Positions 41,810-49,941 of a stretch of 50,321 nt of DNA are shown here, one piece after another. Numbering within the stretch: position 1 is the stretch's first letter; each line of letters starts with the position of its first letter. Position numbers and translations under genes: made by a program. The notes beneath the pieces are model-generated. The model saw only the letters and a list, made by a program, of their open reading frames with translations, made no database searches and had not been told where the DNA came from. This stretch comes from Desulfarculaceae bacterium (GTDB taxonomy: Bacteria > Desulfobacterota > Desulfarculia > Desulfarculales > Desulfarculaceae): NCBI GenBank assembly GCA_027067385.1, contig JAMOVV010000050.1:1-50321 (forward strand), in the 5' to 3' direction.

Positions 41810-42436
41810 GTGCCTGCGACCGGCGACGACCTGCTGGGAGTAGTCCTGGCCGGCGGCAGCGGCACCCGCATGGGCGGCGGCAAACCCTTTCGCCGGCTGG
41901 CCGGCCGTACCCTGCTCCAGCGCGCCCTGGACAACCTGGCCCCCTTCTGCCCCCGGCGTATGGTGGTGGCCGACGACCTCACCCCGCTCACCCACCTGCC
42001 CTGCGAGCTGCTGGCCGACCGCTGGCCGGGCCAGGGACCCCTGGCCGCCATGCTCACCGCCATGCTCGACAGCGACGCCCAGCGCTTCCTGGTCCTGGCC
42101 GTGGACCTGCCCCTGGTGCGGCCGCCGGTGCTGGAGCTTTTGCTGCGGCGCTCCGGCGACGCCTGGGCCGTGGCCGCCGCCGGCCCCCGGGGGGTCGAAC
42201 CGCTACTGGCCCTCTACCACCGCCGCTGCCTGCCCGTGGCCCAGCGCCTGGTGGACGCCGGCGAACGCCGGCCCCGTATGCTCCTGGAGATGGTCCAGGC
42301 CAACCTCCTGCCACCACACGAAATGGCCCAGGCCGACCCGGACGGGTTCAGCCTGCTTAATGTCAATCATCCCCAAGACCTGGAATACGCCGGCCAATTA
42401 GCTAAAGCCTGTGGGCTCTTTGACACGCCCAACTAG
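41810..42436 (+). CDS. mobA: Molybdenum cofactor guanylyltransferase
   Basis: 208 residues. N-terminal GTP-binding motif VVLAGGSGTRMGGGKPFRRLAG, with GPLAAMLTAML and LAVDLPLVRP following, and a C-terminal NVNHPQDLEYA that matches the 'N-NTPEDL' region of MobA. MobA joins GMP to molybdopterin to form the bis-MGD cofactor used by formate dehydrogenase and similar enzymes, which fits an anaerobe. The start is GTG 41810, directly after the TAG of the MerR gene, with a GAGGAA inside that gene's end as ribosome-binding site. Most of the last 20 residues are less conserved. Confidence 0.92.
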   Translation: MPATGDDLLGVVLAGGSGTRMGGGKPFRRLAGRTLLQRALDNLAPFCPRRMVVADDLTPLTHLPCELLADRWPGQGPLAAMLTAMLDSDAQRFLVLAVDLPLVRPPVLELLLRRSGDAWAVAAAGPRGVEPLLALYHRRCLPVAQRLVDAGERRPRMLLEMVQANLLPPHEMAQADPDGFSLLNVNHPQDLEYAGQLAKACGLFDTPN

Positions 42437-42580
42437 CCCTACTGTTGCAATTTTCACACACCAGTCCCAAAAGCACCCAAGAATCAACGAGGTTGCTATC
42501 TCCTTATTTCTTGGAAAAAATATAATCATAACAGCGTCTTCTTATTAACCACCCCACGCCGGCCACCTCACGGCCGCCTG

Positions 42581-42596
42581 TGGCATGCTCCTTGCT
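42581..42596 (+). promoter_or_regulatory. Sigma-54 (RpoN) promoter upstream of lpxC
   Basis: TGGCATG-CTCC-TTGCT matches the consensus TGGCACG-N4-TTGCW with one mismatch. The invariant GG (42582-42583) and GC (42594-42595) are exactly ten bases apart. The expected start near 42607 leaves a leader of about 27 bases before the lpxC ATG at 42634. The region upstream, 42437-42580, is AT-rich and holds no gene, leaving room for enhancer sites. Activity is inferred. Confidence 0.72.
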
Positions 42597-42633
42597 CCTT
42601 TGTTCACCAGCTAATAGCTGGATAAAGCAACGT

Positions 42634-43566
42634 ATGAAGCTCTATCAAAGAACCATCAGGCGGCCCATACAGTGCACGGGTGTCGGTCTGCACAGCGGTA
42701 AAAAGGTCGAAATGACCATCCGCCCGGCTGAAGCCGATACCGGAATCATGTTCAAACGCACCGATCGGCCCGGTTCTCCCCTTATCCCGGCCGACGTCTT
42801 CCACGTAGTCGATACCAACTTCTCCACCACCCTGGGGATGGACGACATCACCATCTCCACCGTGGAACACCTCCTCTCGGCCCTGGCCGGTATGGAAGTC
42901 GACAACGTCATCATCGAGGTCGACGCCCCCGAAGTCCCCATCATGGACGGCTCCAGCGCGCCCTTCGTCTTCCTCATCCGCGGCGTCGGCGTGGTCTCCC
43001 AACGCCAACCACGGCGCTTCTATAAAGTCAAACGTAAACTCAACCTCAGCCACAACGGTACTCGCCTTACCGTCGCACCCTCCAACCAATTAAGCATCAA
43101 CTTCACCATCGAGTTCAACCATCCGGTCATCCGCCGCCAAGACTACAGCTTTACCTTCAACCAATCCGACTACATCAAGCACATCAGCCGCGCCCGCACC
43201 TTCGGATTTATGAGAGACGTCCGCTACCTCCAGGAAAATAACCTCGCCCTCGGCGGCAGCCTGGATAACGCCGTGATCATGGACGACTACTGCGTGCTCA
43301 ACGAAGACGGCCTGCGCTACCCCGACGAATTCGTACGCCATAAAATCCTCGACTTCCTCGGAGATGTCGCCTTGGTCGGACGCCCCATACTCGGAGCCTT
43401 CAGCGCCCACAAGTCCGGACACGAACTCAACAATACCCTCTTCCGCCAGTTCCTGGCCGATCCCCAGGCCTGGCAGTTGGTAACTCCTCAAGCCGCCGCG
43501 GCCCAGGCGGACACGGTTCAACGCAGAGTCGCCCGGGCCACCGTAAAACAACCGGCGGTCGCCTAA
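42634..43566 (+). CDS. lpxC: UDP-3-O-acyl-N-acetylglucosamine deacetylase
   Basis: 310 residues, normal for LpxC, the zinc amidase that makes the committed step of lipid A synthesis in the cytoplasm. Zinc ligands: His79 in STVEHLLSAL and the pair His236/Asp240 in RHKILDFLGD; catalytic Glu78. The N-terminal TGVGLHSGKKV and MDGSSAPF blocks are typical. ATG 42634 is preferred, as an in-frame GTG at 42580 would overlap the sigma-54-type promoter. No clear ribosome-binding site is visible. The extended C-terminus (about 285-310) is Ala/Gln-rich. It is followed by a purine-rich tract and a terminator, so it may be transcribed alone. Confidence 0.95.
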   Translation: MKLYQRTIRRPIQCTGVGLHSGKKVEMTIRPAEADTGIMFKRTDRPGSPLIPADVFHVVDTNFSTTLGMDDITISTVEHLLSALAGMEVDNVIIEVDAPEVPIMDGSSAPFVFLIRGVGVVSQRQPRRFYKVKRKLNLSHNGTRLTVAPSNQLSINFTIEFNHPVIRRQDYSFTFNQSDYIKHISRARTFGFMRDVRYLQENNLALGGSLDNAVIMDDYCVLNEDGLRYPDEFVRHKILDFLGDVALVGRPILGAFSAHKSGHELNNTLFRQFLADPQAWQLVTPQAAAAQADTVQRRVARATVKQPAVA

Positions 43567-43760
43567 GGGGGCTACCCAAGAGGGCTGGCCAACGGGGCCA
43601 ACGGGGCGAAGGGGCCAAGGGGCGAAGGGCAAACGGGGCGAGAGGGCGCAGGGGGCGAAGGGGCGAAAGAGCCAAGGGACGCAGGGCAAACGGAGCGAAG
43701 GGGCGAAAGGGCCGCGAGGGAGACAGGGGGCAGAGGGCGACCGGCGAGGGACAAAGGGTT
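43566..43760. repeat. G-rich degenerate tandem tract after lpxC
   Basis: The plus strand is almost purely purine, with runs of three to five Gs every 7-10 bases in loose units like GGGGCGAA, GGGGCCAA and AAGGGC. It lies in the transcribed 3' leader of lpxC before the terminator. It could form G-quadruplexes or an RNA structure. Minus-strand frames through it give Pro/Leu/Ala repeats and are not genes. The rest of 43761-43825 shows nothing clear. Confidence 0.75.
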
Positions 43761-43825
43761 AACTAAGCAGCCAAAGCGCAACCGGCGGTTCACTCGTCGT
43801 TAAACAGCCAGCCAGGCCAACCATC

Positions 43826-43850
43826 AGCAGGGACCAACCCTGCTTTTTTA
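43826..43850 (+). terminator. Intrinsic terminator downstream of lpxC
   Basis: AGCAGGG (43826-43832), 5-base loop ACCAA, CCCTGCT (43838-43844) and then five further Ts. A perfect 7-base stem with a T tract, on the plus strand. It separates lpxC from ntrY. Confidence 0.85.
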
Positions 43851-44039
43851 TTCCCGCCGGCCCCGGGGCCTCCAACCCCACGGCGCCGCAAATCCTTGCC
43901 AGCCAAAGCCAACTCCCGTAACATAGCCATGTCTCTTTAGTTCGCGGTTTCATGAAGGTTGCGCGGCCCATGCCCGCCTTCAGGCAATCGCAAAGAAAAC
44001 GCGGGCTGCTGTCGCGGCCCCAGGGCCGCCGGGAGAGCC

Positions 44040-46310
44040 ATGTCGGCCATCGACCCCCAGGAAAGAGCCAAGGAACTGCGCCGCCGTCGCCGGGAGTGGA
44101 TCATCATCGCGGTCACCAGCCTGGCCGTGGCCGTGATCACTTACCTGGAAACCCAGGTCCTGGATATCGGGGCCGAGCTGCCCCTGGGCTCCTCCATCCT
44201 GGTCTTCGCCCTCATCAATATCAACACCCTGTTGCTGCTCCTGCTCATCTTCCTGGTCTTCCGCAACCTGGTGAAGCTCATCATGGAACGACGCCGCGGG
44301 GTTATGGGCTCGCGACTGCGCACCTCCATGGTGCTGGCCTTTGTCACCCTCTCGCTGGTGCCCACCATCCTCATGTTCTTCGCAGCCTTCCAGTTCGTGG
44401 GCACCTCCATCGAGTTCTGGTTCAGCGCCCAGGTGGAGCGCTCCCTCTTCGACGCCGTGGAAGTGGCCCAGGCCTACAACAAGCAGGTCTCCGACAGCGC
44501 CGCCCACTACGCCCGGCTCATCGCCGAAGACATGGAAAAACGCGGGCCCCGCTTGTTCAAGCGCGGTAAACGCCTCACCGCCTACCTGGAGCGCCGCCGC
44601 GCCCGCGCCGACCTGGCCGCCGTGCGGGTGTACAGCGTGGACCTGGTGGACATGGGCTACACCACCCAGAGCGGTACCCACATCAGCCACCTGGAATGGC
44701 TGCCCCTGGAAGTGGTAACCCAGGTTATCTCCAGCGGCGAACCGGTGAGCCACCCCCAGGCCGCGCCCACCGGCGATTACACCGCCGCCATCCACCCCAT
44801 AACCCAAAAAATCGGCGATAAAAAAAAGATCGTCGGGGCGGTGGTGGTCTTCAAACTGCTACCCCCCGGCTCCCTGGCCCGCATCAAGGGCATCAAGGCC
44901 GGCCTGGAAAGCTACCGCCAACTGCTCTCGGTTAAACGGCCCATCAAGACCAACCAGTACATCACCCTCACCCTGGTGGCCCTGCTTATCGTCTTTGCCG
45001 CCACCTGGTTCGGATTCCACCTGGCCAAGACCATCACCGTGCCCCTCATCGAGCTGGCCGAAGGCACCAGCCGTATCGCCCACGGCGACTACAACTTCTT
45101 CATCGACATGGAAGGACACGACGAGATCGGCACCCTGGTCAACGCCTTCAACCGCATGACCGCCGACCTCAAAACCTCCAAGGCCCGCCTGGACGAGGCC
45201 CAGGAAGAAATGCGCCGCACCAACTTGGAGCTGGAGCAAAGACGGCGCTACATGGAGATCGTGCTGAAAAACGTGGCCGCCGGCGTCATCGCGGCCGACG
45301 CCGACGGCATGCTCACCACCCTCAACCCCTCGGCCGAACGCATGCTGGGGGTCCAGGCCGGCGGCGTCCTGGGACGCCACTGGCGCGAGGTCCTGGGCCC
45401 CGAGGACGTCAAACTGGTGGAAAACCTGCTCAGCGGCCTGGTGCCCGGCAGCCGCGGCACCGTCGACCGCCAGGTGCGGCTAAACCTCGGCGGCGAGGCC
45501 CTGAGCCTCATGGTGCACCTCGGCTTCCTGCGCGACGAGGGCGGTCGCGACCTGGGTATCGTGGTGGTCTTCGAAGACCTCACCGAGCTGGAAAGAGCCC
45601 AGCGCATGGCCGCCTGGCGCGAGGTGGCCCGCCGCATCGCCCACGAGGTAAAAAACCCGCTCACCCCCATCAAGCTGTCGGCCCAGCGCCTGGTGCGCCG
45701 CTACCAGGGCCGCCTGCCCGACGACGGCACCGTCTTCAACGAGTGCACCACCACCATCATCGACCAGGTGGAGCAGCTAAGAAAGCTGGTCAGCGAGTTC
45801 TCCAACTTTGCCCGCCTGCCCATGGCCCGCCTGGCCCCGGCCGACCTGAGCGCCATCACCCGCGACGCCATGAGCCTCTACCGCGGAGCCCACCGCCAGG
45901 TGAGCTTCGAGCTGGAAGAAGAAGGCGAAATACCCATCTTCGACCTGGACGCCGAGCAGATTCGGCGGGTGCTCATCAACCTGCTGGACAACGCGGTCAA
46001 CGCGGTGGAATCGGTGGACCGGCCGGGGCAGGTGGTGCTACGGCTGTATTATGATGATATCCTCCAGATCATTCGCCTGGAGGTGGAAGACAACGGCCCC
46101 GGCGTGTCGCCGGCCGATAAACTGCACTTGTTCGAACCCTATTTCTCTACTAAAAAAGGAGGGACCGGGCTCGGCTTGGCCATTGTCAGCACCATCATAT
46201 CCGACCACAACGGCTATATCCGGGTGCAGGACAACGAACCGACCGGCACCCGCATAATCGTTGAACTGCCGGTTCGCAACCCGCGCCGCCGGCCGGGGGA
46301 GGAGGCATGA
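44040..46310 (+). CDS. ntrY: NtrY-type membrane histidine kinase
   Basis: 756 residues. Two N-terminal helices (about 20-40 and 58-80), a third near 105-125 and a fourth at about 300-322 frame a periplasmic-type segment. HAMP (about 325-375, AKTITVPLIELAEGTSRIAHGDY), PAS (about 400-510), then the kinase core with phospho-His in RRIAHEVKNPLTPIKLSAQR and ATP-binding NLLDNAVNAVE, DNGPGV and GGTGLGLAIVSTI. This order and the 'HEVKNPLTPI' box are those of NtrY. ATG 44040 follows GGGAG. A longer frame to 43959 has no site. It overlaps the partner ntrX (ATGA). NtrYX in other proteobacteria responds to redox or nitrogen signals; here the signal is unknown. Confidence 0.92.
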   Translation: MSAIDPQERAKELRRRRREWIIIAVTSLAVAVITYLETQVLDIGAELPLGSSILVFALININTLLLLLLIFLVFRNLVKLIMERRRGVMGSRLRTSMVLAFVTLSLVPTILMFFAAFQFVGTSIEFWFSAQVERSLFDAVEVAQAYNKQVSDSAAHYARLIAEDMEKRGPRLFKRGKRLTAYLERRRARADLAAVRVYSVDLVDMGYTTQSGTHISHLEWLPLEVVTQVISSGEPVSHPQAAPTGDYTAAIHPITQKIGDKKKIVGAVVVFKLLPPGSLARIKGIKAGLESYRQLLSVKRPIKTNQYITLTLVALLIVFAATWFGFHLAKTITVPLIELAEGTSRIAHGDYNFFIDMEGHDEIGTLVNAFNRMTADLKTSKARLDEAQEEMRRTNLELEQRRRYMEIVLKNVAAGVIAADADGMLTTLNPSAERMLGVQAGGVLGRHWREVLGPEDVKLVENLLSGLVPGSRGTVDRQVRLNLGGEALSLMVHLGFLRDEGGRDLGIVVVFEDLTELERAQRMAAWREVARRIAHEVKNPLTPIKLSAQRLVRRYQGRLPDDGTVFNECTTTIIDQVEQLRKLVSEFSNFARLPMARLAPADLSAITRDAMSLYRGAHRQVSFELEEEGEIPIFDLDAEQIRRVLINLLDNAVNAVESVDRPGQVVLRLYYDDILQIIRLEVEDNGPGVSPADKLHLFEPYFSTKKGGTGLGLAIVSTIISDHNGYIRVQDNEPTGTRIIVELPVRNPRRRPGEEA

Positions 46311-47662
46311 GCGGACACGTCCTCATAGTCGACGACGAAGAGTCCATCCGCCAGTCGCTCACCGGGATATTTAGCGACGAAGGCTACCAGGTAAGCTGCG
46401 CCGCCGACGGCCACCAGGCCCTGGCGGTGATGCAGAGCGAAGCGCCGCAGTTGGTGCTGCTCGATATCTGGATGCCCGGCCCCGACGGCCTGGAGGTGCT
46501 CGGCAGCCTGAAAAAGCAATACCCCCACCTGCCGGTGATCATGATCTCGGGCCACGGCACCGTGGAGACCGCGGTAAAGGCCACCCGCCTGGGGGCCTTC
46601 GACTTCATCGAAAAACCCCTGGACATGGACAAGATACTGGTGGTGGCCCGCAACGCCATGGAAATGGGCCGGCTGGCCGCCGCAAACCTGCGCCTGCGCC
46701 GCCGCCACGCCCGCCTCACCGGCGACAGCCCGGCCATCACCCAGGTCCGCCAGGCCATCGAAAAGGTGGCCCCCACCGATAGCTGGGTGCTCATCACCGG
46801 CGACAACGGCACCGGCAAAGAAGTGGTGGCCCGCACCATCCACGACCTCAGCCCGCGTCGCCACGGCGAGTTCGTGGATGTCAACTGCGCGGCCATCCCC
46901 GACGAGCTGATCGAAAGTGAACTCTTCGGCCATGAGAAAGGCGCCTTCACCGGCGCCTCCAGCCTCAAGCGCGGCAAGTTCGACCTGGCCGACGGCGGCA
47001 CCCTGCTGTTGGACGAGATCGCCGACATGAGCCTCAAGACCCAGGCCAAGATACTGCGCATCCTGCAAGAGCAGAGCTTCGAACGGGTGGGAGGCACCCG
47101 CAGCATCTCGGTGGACGTGCGCGTGCTGGCCGCTACCAACAAGGACCTGGCCGAGGAGATCAAGGCCGGCCGCTTCCGCCAGGACCTCTACTACCGCCTC
47201 AACGTCATCCCCATCCGGGTGCCCCCCCTGCGCGAGCGCACCCAGGATATCCCCACCCTGGCCGACGAGTTCCTGGCCATGCACGCCCAACGGCTGCACC
47301 AGCGGCCCAAGCAGATCAGCCCGGCGGCCCTGCAGGCCATGCAGGCCTACCACTGGCCGGGCAATGTGCGCGAGCTGAAAAACCTCATCGAACGCCTGGT
47401 GATCCTCAGCCCGGGCGAGGTGATCGGTTTGGAAGACCTGCCCCCAGACCTGGCCGGCGGCGAGGCCGGCGGGACCATCATCGAGCCGGACCTGTTCGGG
47501 GCCGACTTCAAACAGGCTCGCATGACCTTTGAAAAGCTCTACCTGGAACGCAAGCTGGCCGAACACGGCCATAACGTGAGCCAGACCGCCGAGGCCATCG
47601 GGCTGGAGCGCAGCCACCTGCATAAAAAGATCAAAGCCCTGGGGGTGGGCAACGGGGATTAG
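46307..47662 (+). CDS. ntrX: NtrX-type sigma-54-dependent response regulator
   Basis: 451 residues. Receiver domain (1-120) with VDDEESI and phospho-acceptor Asp in LLDIWMPGPDG (about 51). AAA+ sigma-54 activator domain (about 140-380) with Walker A GDNGTGKE, the sigma-54-contacting GAFTGA loop in GHEKGAFTGAS, Walker B TLLLDEIAD and the LYYRLNVIPIRVPPLRERT segment. The C-terminal Fis-type helix-turn-helix is EHGHNVSQTAEAIGLERSHLHKKI. It should activate sigma-54 promoters, and the nearest such match is in front of lpxC. It is cotranscribed with ntrY and convergent with the PilZ gene. Confidence 0.95.
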   Translation: MSGHVLIVDDEESIRQSLTGIFSDEGYQVSCAADGHQALAVMQSEAPQLVLLDIWMPGPDGLEVLGSLKKQYPHLPVIMISGHGTVETAVKATRLGAFDFIEKPLDMDKILVVARNAMEMGRLAAANLRLRRRHARLTGDSPAITQVRQAIEKVAPTDSWVLITGDNGTGKEVVARTIHDLSPRRHGEFVDVNCAAIPDELIESELFGHEKGAFTGASSLKRGKFDLADGGTLLLDEIADMSLKTQAKILRILQEQSFERVGGTRSISVDVRVLAATNKDLAEEIKAGRFRQDLYYRLNVIPIRVPPLRERTQDIPTLADEFLAMHAQRLHQRPKQISPAALQAMQAYHWPGNVRELKNLIERLVILSPGEVIGLEDLPPDLAGGEAGGTIIEPDLFGADFKQARMTFEKLYLERKLAEHGHNVSQTAEAIGLERSHLHKKIKALGVGNGD

Positions 47663-47686
47663 GACGGCTTCCAGGCGACGCCCGGG

Positions 47687-48049
47687 TTAGATTTCCGGCC
47701 GCTGGGGCAGGCGGCAAAACTCCAGGCCCAGCCGGCTCTGACCCTGCTGGCCGCTTTTCATCCACACCAGGCGGGCCCGTTGGTGGTGCAGCCGGCCCTG
47801 GTGCCGGAAGCGCATCTCGAAAAACAGGGGTTGGGCCGATTCAAAGGCGATGCCGGTGTCGGAGATGTTGATGCCCGTGGCCTGCAGGAGATCGAAGTCG
47901 GCGATGAGCTCGATCTCCGCCTCCAGCGGTACGCGGCGCGAGCGGGCCTTGAGTTGACCGGCGCCGTCTCGGCCGGCCAGCCGCTCCCGCAACTCGCTGA
48001 GTTCCTCGATCAGTTCCTGCTTGCTCTTGTCGATATCCGCTTTGGCCAT
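47687..48049 (-). CDS. PilZ-domain protein
   Basis: 120 residues. A charged, helical N-terminal part (about 1-33) is followed by a PilZ-like beta-barrel. The cyclic di-GMP-binding Arg motif is RSRRVPL (about 36-42), and the second motif is INISDTGIAF in place of the usual D/NxSxxG. It may bind c-di-GMP made by GGDEF proteins such as the one at 32939-35806. The N-terminal coil (KSKQELIEELSELRERLAG) suggests partner binding or dimerisation. No strong ribosome-binding site lies close to the ATG, though a promoter is likely just upstream. Its target is unknown. Confidence 0.85.
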   Translation of the reverse strand: MAKADIDKSKQELIEELSELRERLAGRDGAGQLKARSRRVPLEAEIELIADFDLLQATGINISDTGIAFESAQPLFFEMRFRHQGRLHHQRARLVWMKSGQQGQSRLGLEFCRLPQRPEI

Positions 48050-48095
48050 GGCTCAAGTTCTTCCTGGATTGCCCGGTAATCGATTGTCCTTATAA

Positions 48096-48124
48096 ACCCT
48101 AGGTCGTGGCTGGCTCTTTGTCAA
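48096..48124 (-). promoter_or_regulatory. Likely sigma-70 promoter of the PilZ gene
   Basis: Minus strand: perfect TTGACA (48124-48119), 17-base spacer, TAGGGT (48101-48096), a weak -10. Transcription would start near 48090, leaving about a 40-base leader. Confidence 0.5.
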
Positions 48125-48140
48125 CGCGGTGTTGGACGTC

Positions 48141-49178
48141 CTAGACGCGCTTGATGCGCTCGGCGATGTCAAAATCCATCTCGGCCAGGGGCCGCCGCCG
48201 CAGGCGGTGGGGCAGGGCCAGCAGGGCCGCGGTGTCCACGTCCCGGCGGGTGACCCGGTCGCGCCCCTCCAGGGCGGCCAGGGTGCGGGCGGTCTTGAAT
48301 ATCACCAGGTCGCCGCGGTGGCCGTCCACCCCCAGCTCCAGGGTGATCTGCACCACCCGCTGGTAAATTTCGTCGCCGGCGGCCACCGCAGGCAACAGGG
48401 CGCGGGCCCGACCGACGCCCGCGGCGATCTCGGCGTTGGCCTGGCCGTGGGCCGCGGCAAAGCCGGACGGGTCGGCCTCAAAGGCCAGGCGGTTCTTGAT
48501 CACCTGCTGGCGCAGCTCCGGGTCTTCCAAACCCTTTATCTGGACGCAGAGCCCGAAACGGTCGGTGAGCTGGGGACGCAGCTCGCCCTCCTCCGGGTTC
48601 ATGGTGCCCACCAGGGTGAAGGCGGACGGATGGCTGATGCTGATGGCCTCGCGCTCCACCGTGTTGGCCCCCATGGCCGCCGCGTCCAATAGGGCGTCCA
48701 CCAGGTGGTCGTCGAGCAGGTTCACCTCGTCCACGTAAAGCACCTGCCGGTTGGCCGCGGCCAGGATGCCCGGCTGGAAGCGCACCTCGCCCTGGCCCAG
48801 GGCGGACTCCAAGTCCAGGGTCCCCAACAGGCGGTCCTCGGTGGCCCCCACCGGCAGCTCCACCACCCGCACCCGCTGCCGGCCGGTGGGCAGGCTCTCG
48901 CCGGACGCCAGCCGGGAGGCGCAGGACTCGCACAGGTTGGCCGGGTCGTCCGGGTCGCAGTGGTAGGGGCAGTCGGTCACCACCGCCTGCTCGGGCAGCA
49001 GATCGGCCAGGGCCCGCACCGCGGTGGACTTGGCGGTGCCCTTTTCGCCGCGGATCAACACCCCGCCGATGCGGGGATTGACCACGTTGGCCAAAAGAGC
49101 CAGCTTCATGTGGTCTTGCCCCACCAGGGCGCTGAAGGGATAGTTGACCGCAGATATGGGGTTGCTGTCGGCACTCAT
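48141..49178 (-). CDS. Magnesium-chelatase ChlI/BchI-like AAA+ ATPase
   Basis: 345 residues. Walker A GEKGTAKST (about 44), Walker B VLYVDEVNLLDD, sensor regions LVGTMNPEEGELRPQLTDRFG. It belongs to the ChlI subunit family, which with a VWA-bearing ChlD subunit powers metal insertion into tetrapyrroles. A four-Cys block CPYHCDPDDPANLCESC (about 72-88) may bind a metal or cluster. No chlorophyll genes are near, so cobalt insertion or another MoxR-like job is possible. The start is ATG 49178; an open stretch upstream to 49364 is antisense to the PAS gene and rejected. A ChlD-like gene begins beyond 50321. Confidence 0.88.
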   Translation of the reverse strand: MSADSNPISAVNYPFSALVGQDHMKLALLANVVNPRIGGVLIRGEKGTAKSTAVRALADLLPEQAVVTDCPYHCDPDDPANLCESCASRLASGESLPTGRQRVRVVELPVGATEDRLLGTLDLESALGQGEVRFQPGILAAANRQVLYVDEVNLLDDHLVDALLDAAAMGANTVEREAISISHPSAFTLVGTMNPEEGELRPQLTDRFGLCVQIKGLEDPELRQQVIKNRLAFEADPSGFAAAHGQANAEIAAGVGRARALLPAVAAGDEIYQRVVQITLELGVDGHRGDLVIFKTARTLAALEGRDRVTRRDVDTAALLALPHRLRRRPLAEMDFDIAERIKRV

Positions 49179-49242
49179 GGCCGGGATTCTACAACCACCT
49201 CCACCGCCGGCGCCAGTAAAAACCCATGCCGGCCCCGGCGGG

Positions 49243-49848
49243 TTAGCGTTTGGCCAGGCCCAGGGCCTTGAGCTTGAGGTCGTAGCACTCCGGGCAGATG
49301 CCGTGGGATACGTCGGCGTTGAGGTGTTCGTGGAGGAACACCTCCACCTCGGCCCAGTACTCATCGTCGGTGCGCACGCGCTTGCAGTAGGAGCAGATGG
49401 GGATGATCGATTTGAGGGCGGTGAGCTCGGAGATGTCTTCCAGGATGACCAAGGCCAGACGGCGGCCCTGGTGATCCAGGGGCGCGGTGGTGATCAGCAG
49501 GTGGATGTCCTGGGGCGAGCCGTTGTCGCTGCGCCGCTGCACCAAGGTCTTTTTTCGCCAGACCGGCTTGCCGTCGAGGGCCTGGGTTACCGCGTGGCGC
49601 AGGGGGCAGTCATCGCATACTTGGCCGGTGCCGCAACCGTTACTGGCCAGGGCGTGGTTGACACAACCAATGGCGCTGCCGCACCGTCGGTTGAGCACCA
49701 GGGTGAGAGGCCCGGACAACAGAGGCTCGGCCGCCCGGTTAAAGGCCTGTAGACGAATCTCTTGGTCCAGGACCAAGAGAGGTGAAGGAAGGGCGTCGGC
49801 CAATACGGCGGCCAACTCCTGCCACTCGAATCCGGAGGTTAACGTCAT
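49243..49848 (-). CDS. Cys-rich PAS protein with C-terminal 'CSYC...CPEC' module
   Basis: 201 residues. A PAS domain (about 10-140; LPSPLLVLDQEIRLQAFNRA) contains a Cys-rich insert (RCGSAIGCVNHAL, NGCGTGQVCDDCPLRHAV). The C-terminal 50 residues read PICSYCKRVRTDDEYWAEVE, then SHGICPECYDL, a four-Cys motif also found at the ends of some PAS-containing kinases and regulators. No kinase, GGDEF or helix-turn-helix follows. It probably binds a metal and senses redox state or ligand for a partner. It sits between the ChlD- and ChlI-like genes, with its own promoter upstream. Confidence 0.8.
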   Translation of the reverse strand: MTLTSGFEWQELAAVLADALPSPLLVLDQEIRLQAFNRAAEPLLSGPLTLVLNRRCGSAIGCVNHALASNGCGTGQVCDDCPLRHAVTQALDGKPVWRKKTLVQRRSDNGSPQDIHLLITTAPLDHQGRRLALVILEDISELTALKSIIPICSYCKRVRTDDEYWAEVEVFLHEHLNADVSHGICPECYDLKLKALGLAKR

Positions 49849-49858
49849 TTTTTATACA

Positions 49859-49871
49859 ATCATCTGATGAT
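49859..49871. promoter_or_regulatory. ATCATC-T-GATGAT palindrome in the PAS gene leader
   Basis: A perfect 6+1+6 palindrome between the -10 box and the ATG of the PAS gene. Candidate operator or leader hairpin. The leader also lacks a clear ribosome-binding site. Confidence 0.45.
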
Positions 49872-49891
49872 ATTTTTGATTGATCGGCAAG

Positions 49892-49921
49892 ACTATATGT
49901 TGTAACCGCCGCGCCTGTCAA
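49892..49921 (-). promoter_or_regulatory. Sigma-70 promoter of the PAS gene
   Basis: Minus strand: perfect TTGACA (49921-49916), 18-base spacer, TATAGT (49897-49892). Transcription would start near 49885, about 37 bases ahead of the ATG at 49848. The region is AT-rich. It suggests the PAS and ChlI-like genes can be expressed apart from ChlD. Confidence 0.68.
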
Positions 49922-49941
49922 TCATTGAAAAGCCGGGGCGT

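Noticed and set aside
42580-42633. GTG start 54 bases upstream for lpxC
   Set aside because: It would place the start codon inside the sigma-54-type promoter and adds residues not found in the family.
43427-43793. Minus-strand Pro/Leu/Ala-repeat frames in the G-rich tract
   Set aside because: They are the mechanical outcome of the purine-rich repeat. No start site or conserved pattern is seen.
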